Origin: Pseudomonadota bacterium
GTDB taxonomy: Bacteria; Pseudomonadota; Gammaproteobacteria; Steroidobacterales; Steroidobacteraceae
NCBI GenBank assembly: GCA_021850555.1
Contig: JAJZLX010000691.1
Coordinates: 1 to 6,736, forward strand
Reading direction: 5' to 3'
DNA length: 6,736 bases
The notes beneath the pieces are model-generated. The model was given only the letters and a program-made list of their open reading frames with translations. It was not told where the DNA came from and made no database searches. Shown in pieces: positions 1 to 6,608 of the stretch; the stretch's first letter is position 1; every line of letters starts with the position of its first letter. A program made the translations under genes and the position numbers.

Positions 1-402
1 CCCGCGCAGGACCTCTGCGACCTCGATCGCATCGTGGGGCGAGAGGTGGTGTGCCCCGATGTGCATCAGGCGAATCGCTGCCAGGCGCCGTCCGAGCGTC
101 GAGGGGGCGCGACCGAGTTTGGCTTCCGCCAACAAGTAAAGCGCCACCGGGAAGGCGGTGGCGGGGAGCGGAACAAGCTTGAGGGCCCGGCACCAGGCTT
201 CAAATGCTCGCCAGTCAGCTTCATAAGCGCGGTAGGTGGAAGCGGCGCGGCTGCTACGGCCGTAGGCGGCGGCCTCGCAGGCCTCCTCGAGCGAGAGGAT
301 AGGGAGCGTATGCCGCGCGGCGCGGCGAGATGCGCGGGCGCGCGGATCGGTGTGCTGCCTTATCGGCGTGCTGTCGGTCGCTTGGTCGAATCGTGTGGCC
401 AC
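1..402 (-). CDS. Tyrosine recombinase/phage-type integrase, N-terminal part only (runs off the left edge)
   Basis: On the - strand the frame whose codons fall on 1-3, 4-6 and so on is open from 459 down to 1, after a TAA at 462-460. Counting from the only GTG (402-400), 134 codons are visible. Residues about 37-134 read like the SAM-like core-binding domain of phage-type integrases. The pattern is STYRAYEADWRAFEAWCRAL at 55-74, then PLPA, ALYLLAE, APSTLGRRLAAIR and a terminal EVLRG. In this family the domain grips the core site, and the catalytic domain would lie beyond the left edge. The start is unsure: there is no ATG in frame and no Shine-Dalgarno before the GTG, so the true 5' end may be altered or further upstream. 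The gene is divergent from tniA. Its sequence differs from the recombinase at 5344-6537, so it is not a simple duplicate. The family call is fairly sure; start and function are not. Confidence 0.72.
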   Translation of the reverse strand, partial: MATRFDQATDSTPIRQHTDPRARASRRAARHTLPILSLEEACEAAAYGRSSRAASTYRAYEADWRAFEAWCRALKLVPLPATAFPVALYLLAEAKLGRAPSTLGRRLAAIRLMHIGAHHLSPHDAIEVAEVLRG

Positions 403-436
403 GAGGTCGTGCGAGGCACGGGATTCGGTGAAAGGA

Positions 437-454
437 ACGGGCGACTGAGCCCGT
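437..454. repeat. GC-rich inverted repeat (hairpin) upstream of the left integrase
   Basis: ACGGGC and GCCCGT form a perfect 6-bp stem around a 6-nt loop. It lies just upstream of the GTG start proposed for the left integrase, so it would fall in that gene's leader. There is no T-run on either side, so it is not a typical intrinsic terminator. Function unknown. Confidence 0.4.
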
Positions 455-604
455 CCGTGTTACGTATTCGCGATCGGTCAGTGGCCTGAGGGGTCAGCCG
501 TGTCCTCCATGTCTCGAATGCAAAATCCTTGCACCATGGCGCGAGGAAGGGCAAGCTCATAAGTTGGATTAGAATCCGTGAAGCAGATGCCCCCTCTGCA
601 GCAG

Positions 605-623
605 GCGCGCCCGCGTGGCGCGC
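605..623. repeat. GC-rich inverted repeat (hairpin) in the tniA upstream region
   Basis: GCGCGCC and GGCGCGC form a perfect 7-bp stem with a 5-nt loop. No T-run follows on either strand. It sits about 300 bp before tniA. It could be a weak terminator, an operator or chance in GC-rich DNA; the sequence does not decide. Confidence 0.4.
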
Positions 624-903
624 AAGGAGGTCAGCAACACACGCACCAACCGAATGCTTGAGCTGAACAATCCTGGTTCGGGGAAGAGGTGCAGCGGACC
701 CGTACGGTGAGGCGTCCGGGCCCGCCGCGGCGACAGAGACGTTCTTCGGCGCATCTGTGGTCGCCCGTAGTATCTGCGCCTCCCTGATCCCGCGTCAAGA
801 ATCGGGCAGGTCCCCGAGGGTGCGATATTGCCCGCCGGAGCGTCGGACTCCCTCCCGCGTCTCGGGCGGCCGACTGGGGTTGCGCGTCCTGCGCGCTGCC
901 TCG

Positions 904-910
904 AAGGGGA
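904..910 (+). promoter_or_regulatory. Ribosome binding site deciding the tniA start
   Basis: AAGGGGA lies four bases before the ATG at 915. The same frame stays open upstream to a TTG at 828, but that codon has no comparable site and the extra 29 residues do not look conserved. The ATG at 915 is therefore preferred. Confidence 0.7.
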
Positions 911-914
911 TCTT

Positions 915-2939
915 ATGCAATCGAGCAACTCCCGCGCTCGGCGCCCGGCTGCGAACGACGGCGCAGCACGCGTACCAACTCCGGATCCGAACGCAGACAC
1001 GGACGCAGCATCCCCGCCGGGCTCGGCGCATCCGGATGACATTCCGTACTCGCCGGGAGCGCGCCTTAGACTCGGGGCCATTCCGGTGCAGCTCGTGCAC
1101 GCGCTCTCGCTCGAGCGGCTGCTGGTCAGGGACCTTCAGACAGGCGAGACGCGCATCGTCGCGCGCGCCGCGGTAGGAACGATCGAATCAAGCTCCGCAG
1201 AGCCAGATCCGCCCCGTGCCGCGGGCACAAATGTCAACGACGAACAGGTGGCTCGGCTAACCGCGCGTGAGGAAATGCTAAAGCCGTACCTCGGTGGACG
1301 CGCGCTGACTCGCAAAGAGGCACGACGCTTGGGCAATGCGTTGGGTGTTTCTGCTCGCACGGTGTGCCGATGGCTGCGGCGCTACCGACACGCTGGCGAC
1401 ATCACGGGGTTGATGCCGAGACCTCGGGGCGTGCAGTCGGGGCAACGCACGCTCGATCCGGCCGTGGACGCCATCATTCGCTTCGCCGTCGCAGGGAAGC
1501 TCAAGAGCACCGGGAACTGCTCGGTTCGCTCGGTGTACGAGGCGATTCGCGGCGACTGCGAGGCCATCGGCAAACCGGTGCCCGCACGCGCGACGGTCCT
1601 CAGTCGGGTCAAAGCGCTCAAGGCGGATCCGCAGTGTCTGCCTCCCGAGGTTGCCCAAGAGGTGCGCAGCCGGCGGCGCTTGGTGCGCGGTTCCGCTGAA
1701 GCCCCTCACGCGCTCTCCCGAGTGGAAATTGATCATACGCTCGTCGACACACATATCGTTGACGCCCGGGATCGCGGGCCTTTGGGGCGCCCCTGGCTCA
1801 CAATTGCGATGGATGTCTGCACGCGCGTCATCATGGGATTTGTGCTCACCCTCGAGGCGCCGAGCCGACTGAGTGTGGCGCTGTGCCTGCGGCATGCCAT
1901 TTACCCGAAGGAGCAGTGGCTCGAGAGAGTCGGCGCGAGAGGGCCTTGGCCGGTATACGGCCGTCCGCGCTTGATCTACACGGACAATGGGGCCGAGTTC
2001 CGCTCGCCGTCGTTTCGGATGGGCTGCAAGCGCCAGCACATCGAGAACGGCTATCGGCCCGTTCGCACGCCGCGATTCGGCGGCAGCATCGAGCGCCTGA
2101 TCGGAACGTTCATGCGACGCATGCGTCTCATTCCGGGCAACACGTTCAACGAAATTCTCGGCAAGCGCAGTCCCTTTCCGGCGCAGGATGCAGTTCTAAC
2201 TCTCGAGGACCTCGAGCGCTGGTTCGCCAACGAGATCACCGCCTATCACCACGAACGCCATCGCACCCTCGGCATGACGCCTCTTGCCGCTTGGGAAGCC
2301 GTGTGGCGTACGCCGCACGGGATCGTGGTGCCCCCACACCCAGCCGACCCGCACACGCTCTTCACCGACCTCCTGCCGCATGCGCTGCGGGCGATCAAGC
2401 CGGTCGGCATCGACTGGCACTGCCTGCGCTATCGCAGCGATGCCGTGGCGCCGTACGTCGATCCCGACACCAAGCGCGTGATTCGCTTCGATCCGCGCGA
2501 CATTTCCTCCGTATGGCTCGAGTTACCCGGGGGAGGACACCTGCAGGTGCCCTGGGTGAATGCCGCTTGGCCGCGCCTCTCGCTCTGGGAGTGGAACGAG
2601 ATTCGCACGCGCGATCGGCGGCGCGCCAAGGGCGCTGACCCGGGACTCGTCCGGCAGTGTCTTGCGGAGAACGATGCGCTGATTGCCGAGCAAGCCGCCC
2701 AAGGACAGTTGCGGGCGCGCCGCCGCCGCGCCCGCGCAGCGCGCTGGCACTCGGAGGAAGCGAACCAGGAGGCTGCACCGGCACTTGAACCCCCTGCGCA
2801 CCATCCGCAGCGCAAGCCGGGCAAACGCGGACGAAAAGCGCTGCGTCAAATGCTTCCATTGCCGCCGCTGCCGCGCACGCAACTCGAAGTGACCCGAACC
2901 TCGGTGGAAAGTGCCGTGCCGTTTGAAGTGTTGGAGTAG
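915..2939 (+). CDS. tniA: TniA, DDE transposase of a Tn5053/Tn402-type (Tn7-like) element
   Basis: Protein of 674 aa. TniA (related to TnsB and MuA) binds the transposon ends and performs the DNA-joining reactions of transposition. Residues about 41-92 match the small N-terminal region of this family. A helix-turn-helix segment follows at about 128-161 (LTRKEARRLGNALGVSARTV, then WLRRYR), and a second DNA-binding region extends to about 235. The integrase-like catalytic core (about 268-465) carries an intact DDE triad: D273 in EIDHT, D357 in YTDNGAEF and E393 in GGSIER. Exactly 35 residues lie between the second Asp and the Glu, the DD35E spacing. Residues about 500-570 look like the Mu-transposase C-terminal beta domain (VIRFDPRDISSVWLELPGG). 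A basic stretch (about 598-610) and a Pro-rich tail follow; in TnsB relatives the tail contacts the ATPase. First gene of the operon, four bases before tniB. Confidence 0.93.
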   Translation: MQSSNSRARRPAANDGAARVPTPDPNADTDAASPPGSAHPDDIPYSPGARLRLGAIPVQLVHALSLERLLVRDLQTGETRIVARAAVGTIESSSAEPDPPRAAGTNVNDEQVARLTAREEMLKPYLGGRALTRKEARRLGNALGVSARTVCRWLRRYRHAGDITGLMPRPRGVQSGQRTLDPAVDAIIRFAVAGKLKSTGNCSVRSVYEAIRGDCEAIGKPVPARATVLSRVKALKADPQCLPPEVAQEVRSRRRLVRGSAEAPHALSRVEIDHTLVDTHIVDARDRGPLGRPWLTIAMDVCTRVIMGFVLTLEAPSRLSVALCLRHAIYPKEQWLERVGARGPWPVYGRPRLIYTDNGAEFRSPSFRMGCKRQHIENGYRPVRTPRFGGSIERLIGTFMRRMRLIPGNTFNEILGKRSPFPAQDAVLTLEDLERWFANEITAYHHERHRTLGMTPLAAWEAVWRTPHGIVVPPHPADPHTLFTDLLPHALRAIKPVGIDWHCLRYRSDAVAPYVDPDTKRVIRFDPRDISSVWLELPGGGHLQVPWVNAAWPRLSLWEWNEIRTRDRRRAKGADPGLVRQCLAENDALIAEQAAQGQLRARRRRARAARWHSEEANQEAAPALEPPAHHPQRKPGKRGRKALRQMLPLPPLPRTQLEVTRTSVESAVPFEVLE

Positions 2940-2943
2940 CGCC

Positions 2944-4134
2944 ATGGCCCAGAACGCAATCCCAGGGCGAAGCGGGAAATTCTCCCAGCAGCGACCACAG
3001 GCAGCCACGCGCAAGTCGTCAGCGCGTCGAAAGTCTCAGGGAGCCGCCGGACGGTCGATCCCGGCGGGCATTCGCACGGCGAGGATGAGTGAGAAGGCCC
3101 GAGCGACCAACTGGGCGCACCTCGATCCGGCCATCCGCCCGATCGCGGCACAGAAGGATCTTGCTCGCGCACGCCACATCCTGAAAGACCTGTACGTGAG
3201 CCATCCGCCCGCGCAGCACGTTGAGCGGCAGATCGAGCAACTGATCCGACTCCCGCGGCGCATCCGCATGCCGGGACTCTTCCTCTGTGGCGAATCGGGC
3301 ATGGGCAAGACGCATGTGTTGCGCCGCATCGAACGGCGTCACCCTGAACGGGACGACGCGACGACGAAGCGGCACATCCGCCCCGTGCTCTATGTGCAGG
3401 TGCCTGCGGGGCCCGATCTACGCACGCTGCGGCGCACCGTGATCGATGAGGCCAACATCCCCTTCCTCGATCATCCGTCAAAGCCGCTGCTGCAATCGGT
3501 ATTGCGCCGGGGCCTCGCGGCCGCCGGCACCGAGCTCATCGCGCTCGATGAGATCCACAACATCGTGCACACCGAGGGTAAGCAGCGCAGGTGGTTGCTC
3601 GACTGGGTACGCTGTCTTTCGAATGAGACACAGCGGCCCATCGTGCTCGCAGGCACCGAGGAATTCGAATCGGCCATTCTCTCCGACCCGCAACTCTCGA
3701 GCCGATTCCCGATCGTGCGCCTGGCACGGTGGACGGAAGGTCCGGATCTGGCGGCATTCCTACAGGGTTACGAGCGCGCCTGTCCGCTGCGCCTGGCCTC
3801 GCATCTTTCGGATGGGCCCCTGATGCGCGCGCTGCTCGATGAGACCGAGGGTCTTACCGACACGATCGTCCGCTCGCTTCAGGCCGCAGCGCTGGTGGCC
3901 ATCCGCGAGGGGACCGAGCGCATCGTGCCGGAGTATTTGAGCTGGTGGCGAGACCCGCCGCTGCTCGCGTACTACGAGGCAGGAGATGCGGAACAAGAGA
4001 GCCTTGCGTTGGCCAGAGCCTGGCTCAAGGATGAGCGACGTGGCGCACCGTCGCCCTCGGCGCCGGCGGTGCGGCGTTTTCGCAATCGTGCGAGCCTCAG
4101 GGCCGAGGGCGGGCGATGCACCGGCTCGTTGTAG
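2944..4134 (+). CDS. tniB: TniB, AAA+ ATPase for transposition target selection
   Basis: Protein of 396 aa. TniB (like TnsC and MuB) is an ATPase that polymerises on target DNA and passes the site to the transposase. The Walker A motif GESGMGKT is at 116-123 and Walker B LIALDEIHN at 198-206 (D202, E203). A sensor-type stretch PIVLAGTEE is at 232-240 and an arginine-finger-like LSSRF at 251-255 (R254). The family match begins near residue 56 (NWAHLDPAIR). About 50 Lys/Arg/Ser-rich residues precede it and a basic tail (about 365-396) follows, so the protein is longer than the roughly 300 aa I recall for classic TniB. I chose the ATG at 2944 because GGAG at 2933-2936, overlapping the tniA stop, lies seven bases before it, implying translational coupling. 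The ATG at 3085 (M48) would remove most of the extension but has a badly spaced site. Its 3' end overlaps tniQ by 19 nt. Confidence 0.91.
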   Translation: MAQNAIPGRSGKFSQQRPQAATRKSSARRKSQGAAGRSIPAGIRTARMSEKARATNWAHLDPAIRPIAAQKDLARARHILKDLYVSHPPAQHVERQIEQLIRLPRRIRMPGLFLCGESGMGKTHVLRRIERRHPERDDATTKRHIRPVLYVQVPAGPDLRTLRRTVIDEANIPFLDHPSKPLLQSVLRRGLAAAGTELIALDEIHNIVHTEGKQRRWLLDWVRCLSNETQRPIVLAGTEEFESAILSDPQLSSRFPIVRLARWTEGPDLAAFLQGYERACPLRLASHLSDGPLMRALLDETEGLTDTIVRSLQAAALVAIREGTERIVPEYLSWWRDPPLLAYYEAGDAEQESLALARAWLKDERRGAPSPSAPAVRRFRNRASLRAEGGRCTGSL

Positions 4135-5459
4135 CACAGGCGCCGCTGCGACCGCGGGCGCGACTCAACTTGGCACCGCGCCTGCATGCCGAGGAAACGT
4201 TGTCCTCGTGGCTCGAGCGTTTCGCAGCCCGCTATGGCATGAGCATCCGGGAGTTGTTCCTCTGGCTCGGCTATCCGGATTTTTTCCAATTCGCTCGCAA
4301 CCCTTTCGATCTGGACGTATTGCAGCCTGCCGACCTGGCCGGAGTGCTCGCCGCCCACACGGGCATCGGCGCGGAAGTGATCGCGGCGCAGGGCATGGAT
4401 GGGGCGAGTGCGTTGCCCCCTGAACGTCGGCGTGCGTTTTGTCCCGAGTGCTGGGTGGAGGAGGGTCCTTATCGGCGCTTCGAGTGGGCCCGCGGCTGGT
4501 CGCTGGTGTGTCGTCGCCATCGGCGACTCTTGAGTGAATGGCCGCGGGCCAAGGGATCGTTCGTCCACTGGTCCGAGGAAGCGTGGAGCGTGTTTTATGG
4601 CGACACGGGTGCATGGCGGGACTTACGCCCGTCTTGGCAATGCGAGACTTGGCAGAGAATCTGTGCGCACCTCGGCGTCGAGCCGCGTGCGGAGTTCCTG
4701 CGTGCCTGGCCCTGGCTGCTCGAGCTTTCGCAAGGCCGGCCGAACAGCGGCAGCACGGCGAGACGGTCGGCCCCGAGCAAGTGCGTCCTCAAGGACAGGT
4801 ATTACCCGCAGGGCGTGCCGGTCGATGAGCTCACCGTCAAGCAGGACCTGGTTCTCTACGGGATGATCCGGTTCCACGGTTCATCGCTCCTGCAATCACT
4901 CGACGGCACTACCTCACGGGACGATCTGATGGAAGACACCTTGGGCGGATGGATCTGCAGTGTGCGCACGCCCGCCGCGCCGTATGGGATCCGGCTGTTC
5001 GCGGCGACGGCAGCACGCCATCTCTGGGTGCGACTCACCCAGGGCCACTGGCGGTGCGCCCGGTACCCAATCCTGGAACAAGTCGTGGAGCACTGCGAGC
5101 GCTGGAACGATGAGGATTGGTGGCTCGAGCAGCGGCTGCGGACCTGGCCGCCGGCGCTGGCGGCCTCGGGTCGAGAGCTCTTTCGCAGAACGAATCCGTT
5201 CGTGATGCTGCCGCCCTGGGACCGCTGCCGAGAATGTCTGCGGGGCGTTCAGGGAGCGGTCCGGGAGGCACTCACGATCTGCCTGCCCGAGAGCTGGCGA
5301 TGTATTATCTGGGACCCCTCCGTGGTGAGTGAGCTCAATGAACTCATCGCGCGGCTGAGTCGTCCGGCAAGGCGCCGAGCAGATCCGCCGCGGCGCTCGA
5401 CTGCACGGCGCCCGATTGATAGTAGCGAAGGAAGGTCGCAAGGCTGCGGTGCCCGGTGA
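4116..5459 (+). CDS. tniQ: TniQ, target-selector adaptor (TniQ/TnsD family)
   Basis: Protein of 447 aa. TniQ-family proteins recognise or help choose the target and connect it to the TniB/TnsC ATPase. The N-terminal TniQ signature is clear: RLHAEETLSSWLERFAARYG at 22-41, then MSIRELFLWLGYP. A zinc-binding set follows, C109-x2-C112 (FCPEC) with C132-x2-H135 (VCRRH). A second cysteine group near the C-terminus (C371, C374, C389, C396) may be another zinc site. The ATG at 4116 lies six bases after GAGGG (4105-4109), inside the end of tniB, which suggests coupling. The last 38 codons and the stop lie inside the oppositely oriented recombinase gene. That tail is Arg/Pro/Ser-rich and looks unconstrained, so the functional protein may end near residue 410. 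Without a Cascade or Cas12k gene in view there is no sign of CRISPR guidance. Confidence 0.9.
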   Translation: MHRLVVAQAPLRPRARLNLAPRLHAEETLSSWLERFAARYGMSIRELFLWLGYPDFFQFARNPFDLDVLQPADLAGVLAAHTGIGAEVIAAQGMDGASALPPERRRAFCPECWVEEGPYRRFEWARGWSLVCRRHRRLLSEWPRAKGSFVHWSEEAWSVFYGDTGAWRDLRPSWQCETWQRICAHLGVEPRAEFLRAWPWLLELSQGRPNSGSTARRSAPSKCVLKDRYYPQGVPVDELTVKQDLVLYGMIRFHGSSLLQSLDGTTSRDDLMEDTLGGWICSVRTPAAPYGIRLFAATAARHLWVRLTQGHWRCARYPILEQVVEHCERWNDEDWWLEQRLRTWPPALAASGRELFRRTNPFVMLPPWDRCRECLRGVQGAVREALTICLPESWRCIIWDPSVVSELNELIARLSRPARRRADPPRRSTARRPIDSSEGRSQGCGAR

Positions 5460-6537
5460 GGGCCATCGCCTCCTTCAAGGGCACGGCCTGCCGGCCGGCC
5501 TCCGTGACGAATCCCGAACGCAGCGAATGCGCTCCGAAGTCGCCTTCGAGCTTCGCGAGCGCCGCCCGACGCTTGACGATGAGCCACACGGCCTGACCCG
5601 AGAGCCGCCCGCCCGGGCGGGTCTTGTGGAGCCGCCGGAAGATCGGCCCTGAGGTCACCCCGGAGGCGCTGAGCCAGGCGGTGAGCGCCGCGGCGGCCGC
5701 GCCGACGATGGGTTTGACGGCATCCGCTTGGCTCCCGGTGCCCGTTTGGTCGGTCTTCGAATGCGCCATGCGATAGAGATACGTTCGGTCGTCGACTTTC
5801 TCGAGGTGTTCCATCAGGGCTCCGGCGACCTCCGAGCGCCGGCGGCCGCCGGAGGCGAAGGCGAAGAGGAGGAGGGCCCGATCGCGAATGCCCTTCAGCC
5901 CGTCGGTACACGTCGCGAGAAGCGCCGCGAGCGGATCGCGGGTCAAGGCGGTCTTGGCTTGCGGCCGCACCCCACGGGTCGCGTGGCCCCGGCGAATACG
6001 CCGCACGACCTCCTGCACCGCCGGATCGCGCACCGGATTGGGGAGGTCGCGCAGTTGGTGGGCTTTGGAGAGCACCGCGAGGCGGTGCATCACCGTGGCG
6101 AGCGCCGGAGCGCCCCGTTTGGCCTTGAATCCGCCCGCGACGAGCGCCGCATCGATCGCCGCGGGCAAATCGTGCACCAACGTGCCCCCTGCGGGGCTGG
6201 CGATCGCCGAATCGCCGCCCGCAGGGCTGCGCAGCACGTGATCGACGAGGAACTGCAGCACCACGGGCACCGGCACGGGGAGGGCAAGGGCCGCGTGATA
6301 GCGCAGCTGAAACCACGCCGCCCAGTAGCGGAGCGCGCTCGCGTAGCTGCGCACGGTGTTCGTCGATTCGCCTTCCTTCAGCAGCGCCACAACCGAGGCT
6401 TGCGTCTCGGCGTGCAGCACTTGCGGGTCGAGGGCCTCCACGGTCGCGTGCAGCACGAGGCTCGTGGGCCCCGCGGTGCCTCCCGCAGGGGGAGTGCCCC
6501 TGGCAGGGGCGGTTGCACGGCGGCGTCGTTGTGTCAT
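5344..6537 (-). CDS. Tyrosine recombinase, probable cointegrate resolvase of the tni element
   Basis: Protein of 397 aa from the ATG at 6537, or 400 aa from an in-frame GTG at 6546; neither has a strong ribosome site. Numbers below use the 400-aa form. The core-binding domain spans about 44-185 (NTVRSYASALRYWAAWF; VMHRLAVLSKAHQL). The catalytic domain has every expected residue: R236 (GGRRRSEV), K264 (HSKTDQ), H340 and R343 (GAHSLRSGF), H366 (TGHRS) and the nucleophile Y375 (FLRYYQ), nine residues after H366. It should therefore be active in strand exchange through a 3'-phosphotyrosine link. It converges on tniQ, takes the place held by the serine resolvase TniR in Tn5053/Tn402, and has two palindromes just upstream. 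This suggests it resolves cointegrates, though integration or excision of a cassette is also possible. The N-terminal half contains repeated SPAGG motifs. The family is sure; the role is inferred. Confidence 0.92.
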   Translation of the reverse strand: MTQRRRRATAPARGTPPAGGTAGPTSLVLHATVEALDPQVLHAETQASVVALLKEGESTNTVRSYASALRYWAAWFQLRYHAALALPVPVPVVLQFLVDHVLRSPAGGDSAIASPAGGTLVHDLPAAIDAALVAGGFKAKRGAPALATVMHRLAVLSKAHQLRDLPNPVRDPAVQEVVRRIRRGHATRGVRPQAKTALTRDPLAALLATCTDGLKGIRDRALLLFAFASGGRRRSEVAGALMEHLEKVDDRTYLYRMAHSKTDQTGTGSQADAVKPIVGAAAAALTAWLSASGVTSGPIFRRLHKTRPGGRLSGQAVWLIVKRRAALAKLEGDFGAHSLRSGFVTEAGRQAVPLKEAMALTGHRSLATFLRYYQSGAVQSSAAADLLGALPDDSAAR

Positions 6538-6557
6538 ACTTTTCACAGAATATGCTA

Positions 6558-6563
6558 AATATA
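6558..6563 (-). promoter_or_regulatory. Possible -10 element for the tyrosine recombinase
   Basis: On the - strand TATATT (5 of 6 to TATAAT) lies about 20 bases before the recombinase ATG, in the only AT-rich DNA of the area. No good -35 sits at 17 nt. An alternative pair is TTGAGT with CATATT, 16 nt apart. Either would overlap the first palindrome, so a protein bound there could control the gene. Assigned from composition and position only. Confidence 0.3.
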
Positions 6564-6583
6564 ACGCTTAACTCAAGCGTTAT
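6561..6583. repeat. Perfect inverted repeat 1, candidate recombinase binding site
   Basis: ATAACGCTT (6561-6569) and AAGCGTTAT (6575-6583) are perfect 9-bp arms around a 5-nt spacer (AACTC). The size and shape fit the core site of a tyrosine recombinase or a dimeric repressor operator. It lies 24 bp upstream of the recombinase ATG and directly abuts inverted repeat 2. Confidence 0.7.
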
Positions 6584-6608
6584 TCACGATAACGATCTCT
6601 TATCGTGA
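6584..6608. repeat. Perfect inverted repeat 2, candidate recombinase binding site
   Basis: TCACGATAA (6584-6592) and TTATCGTGA (6600-6608) are perfect 9-bp arms around a 7-nt spacer (CGATCTC). A 5-8 nt spacer between inverted arms is the usual layout of a tyrosine recombinase crossover site. It begins at the base after repeat 1 ends and shares the ATAACG/CGTTAT motif with it: CGTTAT at 6578-6583 and ATAACG at 6589-6594 form a third, overlapping inverted pair. Confidence 0.7.

Larger units (their letters stand above)
403..914. other. Non-coding gap between the left integrase and tniA
   Basis: About 510 bp between the divergent integrase fragment and tniA with no convincing gene; the long open frames crossing it look like arginine-rich antisense shadows. 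It should hold the tniA promoter and perhaps the left end of the transposon, but I could not find either with confidence. There is a TAGAAT hexamer at 570-575 without a matching -35. Two GC-rich hairpins are listed separately. A 6-bp inverted repeat, GGCGCA / TGCGCC, flanks 21 nt around 749-780. Confidence 0.5.
915..6546. mobile_element. Tn5053/Tn402-like transposition module (tniA-tniB-tniQ plus convergent tyrosine recombinase); ends not established
   Basis: The gene order tniA-tniB-tniQ is that of Tn5053/Tn402 relatives, which lack TnsA and so transpose by copying. The usual serine resolvase is replaced in position by a tyrosine recombinase pointing back at tniQ. The span given covers the genes only. 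A possible right end lies at 6622, and no left end was found with confidence. No cargo gene is seen between tniQ and the recombinase. Membership of the TniABQ group is sure; that the recombinase belongs to the same element is inferred from the overlapping gene ends. Confidence 0.75.

Noticed and set aside
34..489. Open frame of 151 codons on the + strand
   Set aside because: It is antisense to the integrase domain on the - strand; its Gly/Arg-rich product has no recognisable motif.
360..560. 66-codon - strand frame starting with an ATG at 560, possible true start of the left integrase
   Set aside because: It is in a different frame from the integrase and ends at 360. Joining them would need a frameshift for which I see no evidence.
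624..710. Perfect Shine-Dalgarno AAGGAGGT (624-631) with an 18-codon frame from the ATG at 654
   Set aside because: The ATG is over 20 bases away, no start codon lies at normal spacing, and the peptide has no features.
828..914. Longer TniA from the TTG at 828
   Set aside because: Weak start codon without a ribosome site; the ATG at 915 has AAGGGGA at good spacing.
569..1081. 170-codon - strand frame opposite the tniA 5' region
   Set aside because: Arg/Pro-rich antisense shadow with no domain. Other long frames opposite tniA, tniB, tniQ and the recombinase were rejected for the same reason.
915..5459. CRISPR-associated transposon
   Set aside because: No Cas gene, repeat-spacer array or guide-like sequence is visible, and the gene set matches ordinary TniABQ elements.
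6533..6552. TGTCATAC on the + strand, resembling a Tn5053-type end (TGTCATTTTC)
   Set aside because: It overlaps the recombinase start codon, points the wrong way for a right end, and the match stops after six bases.
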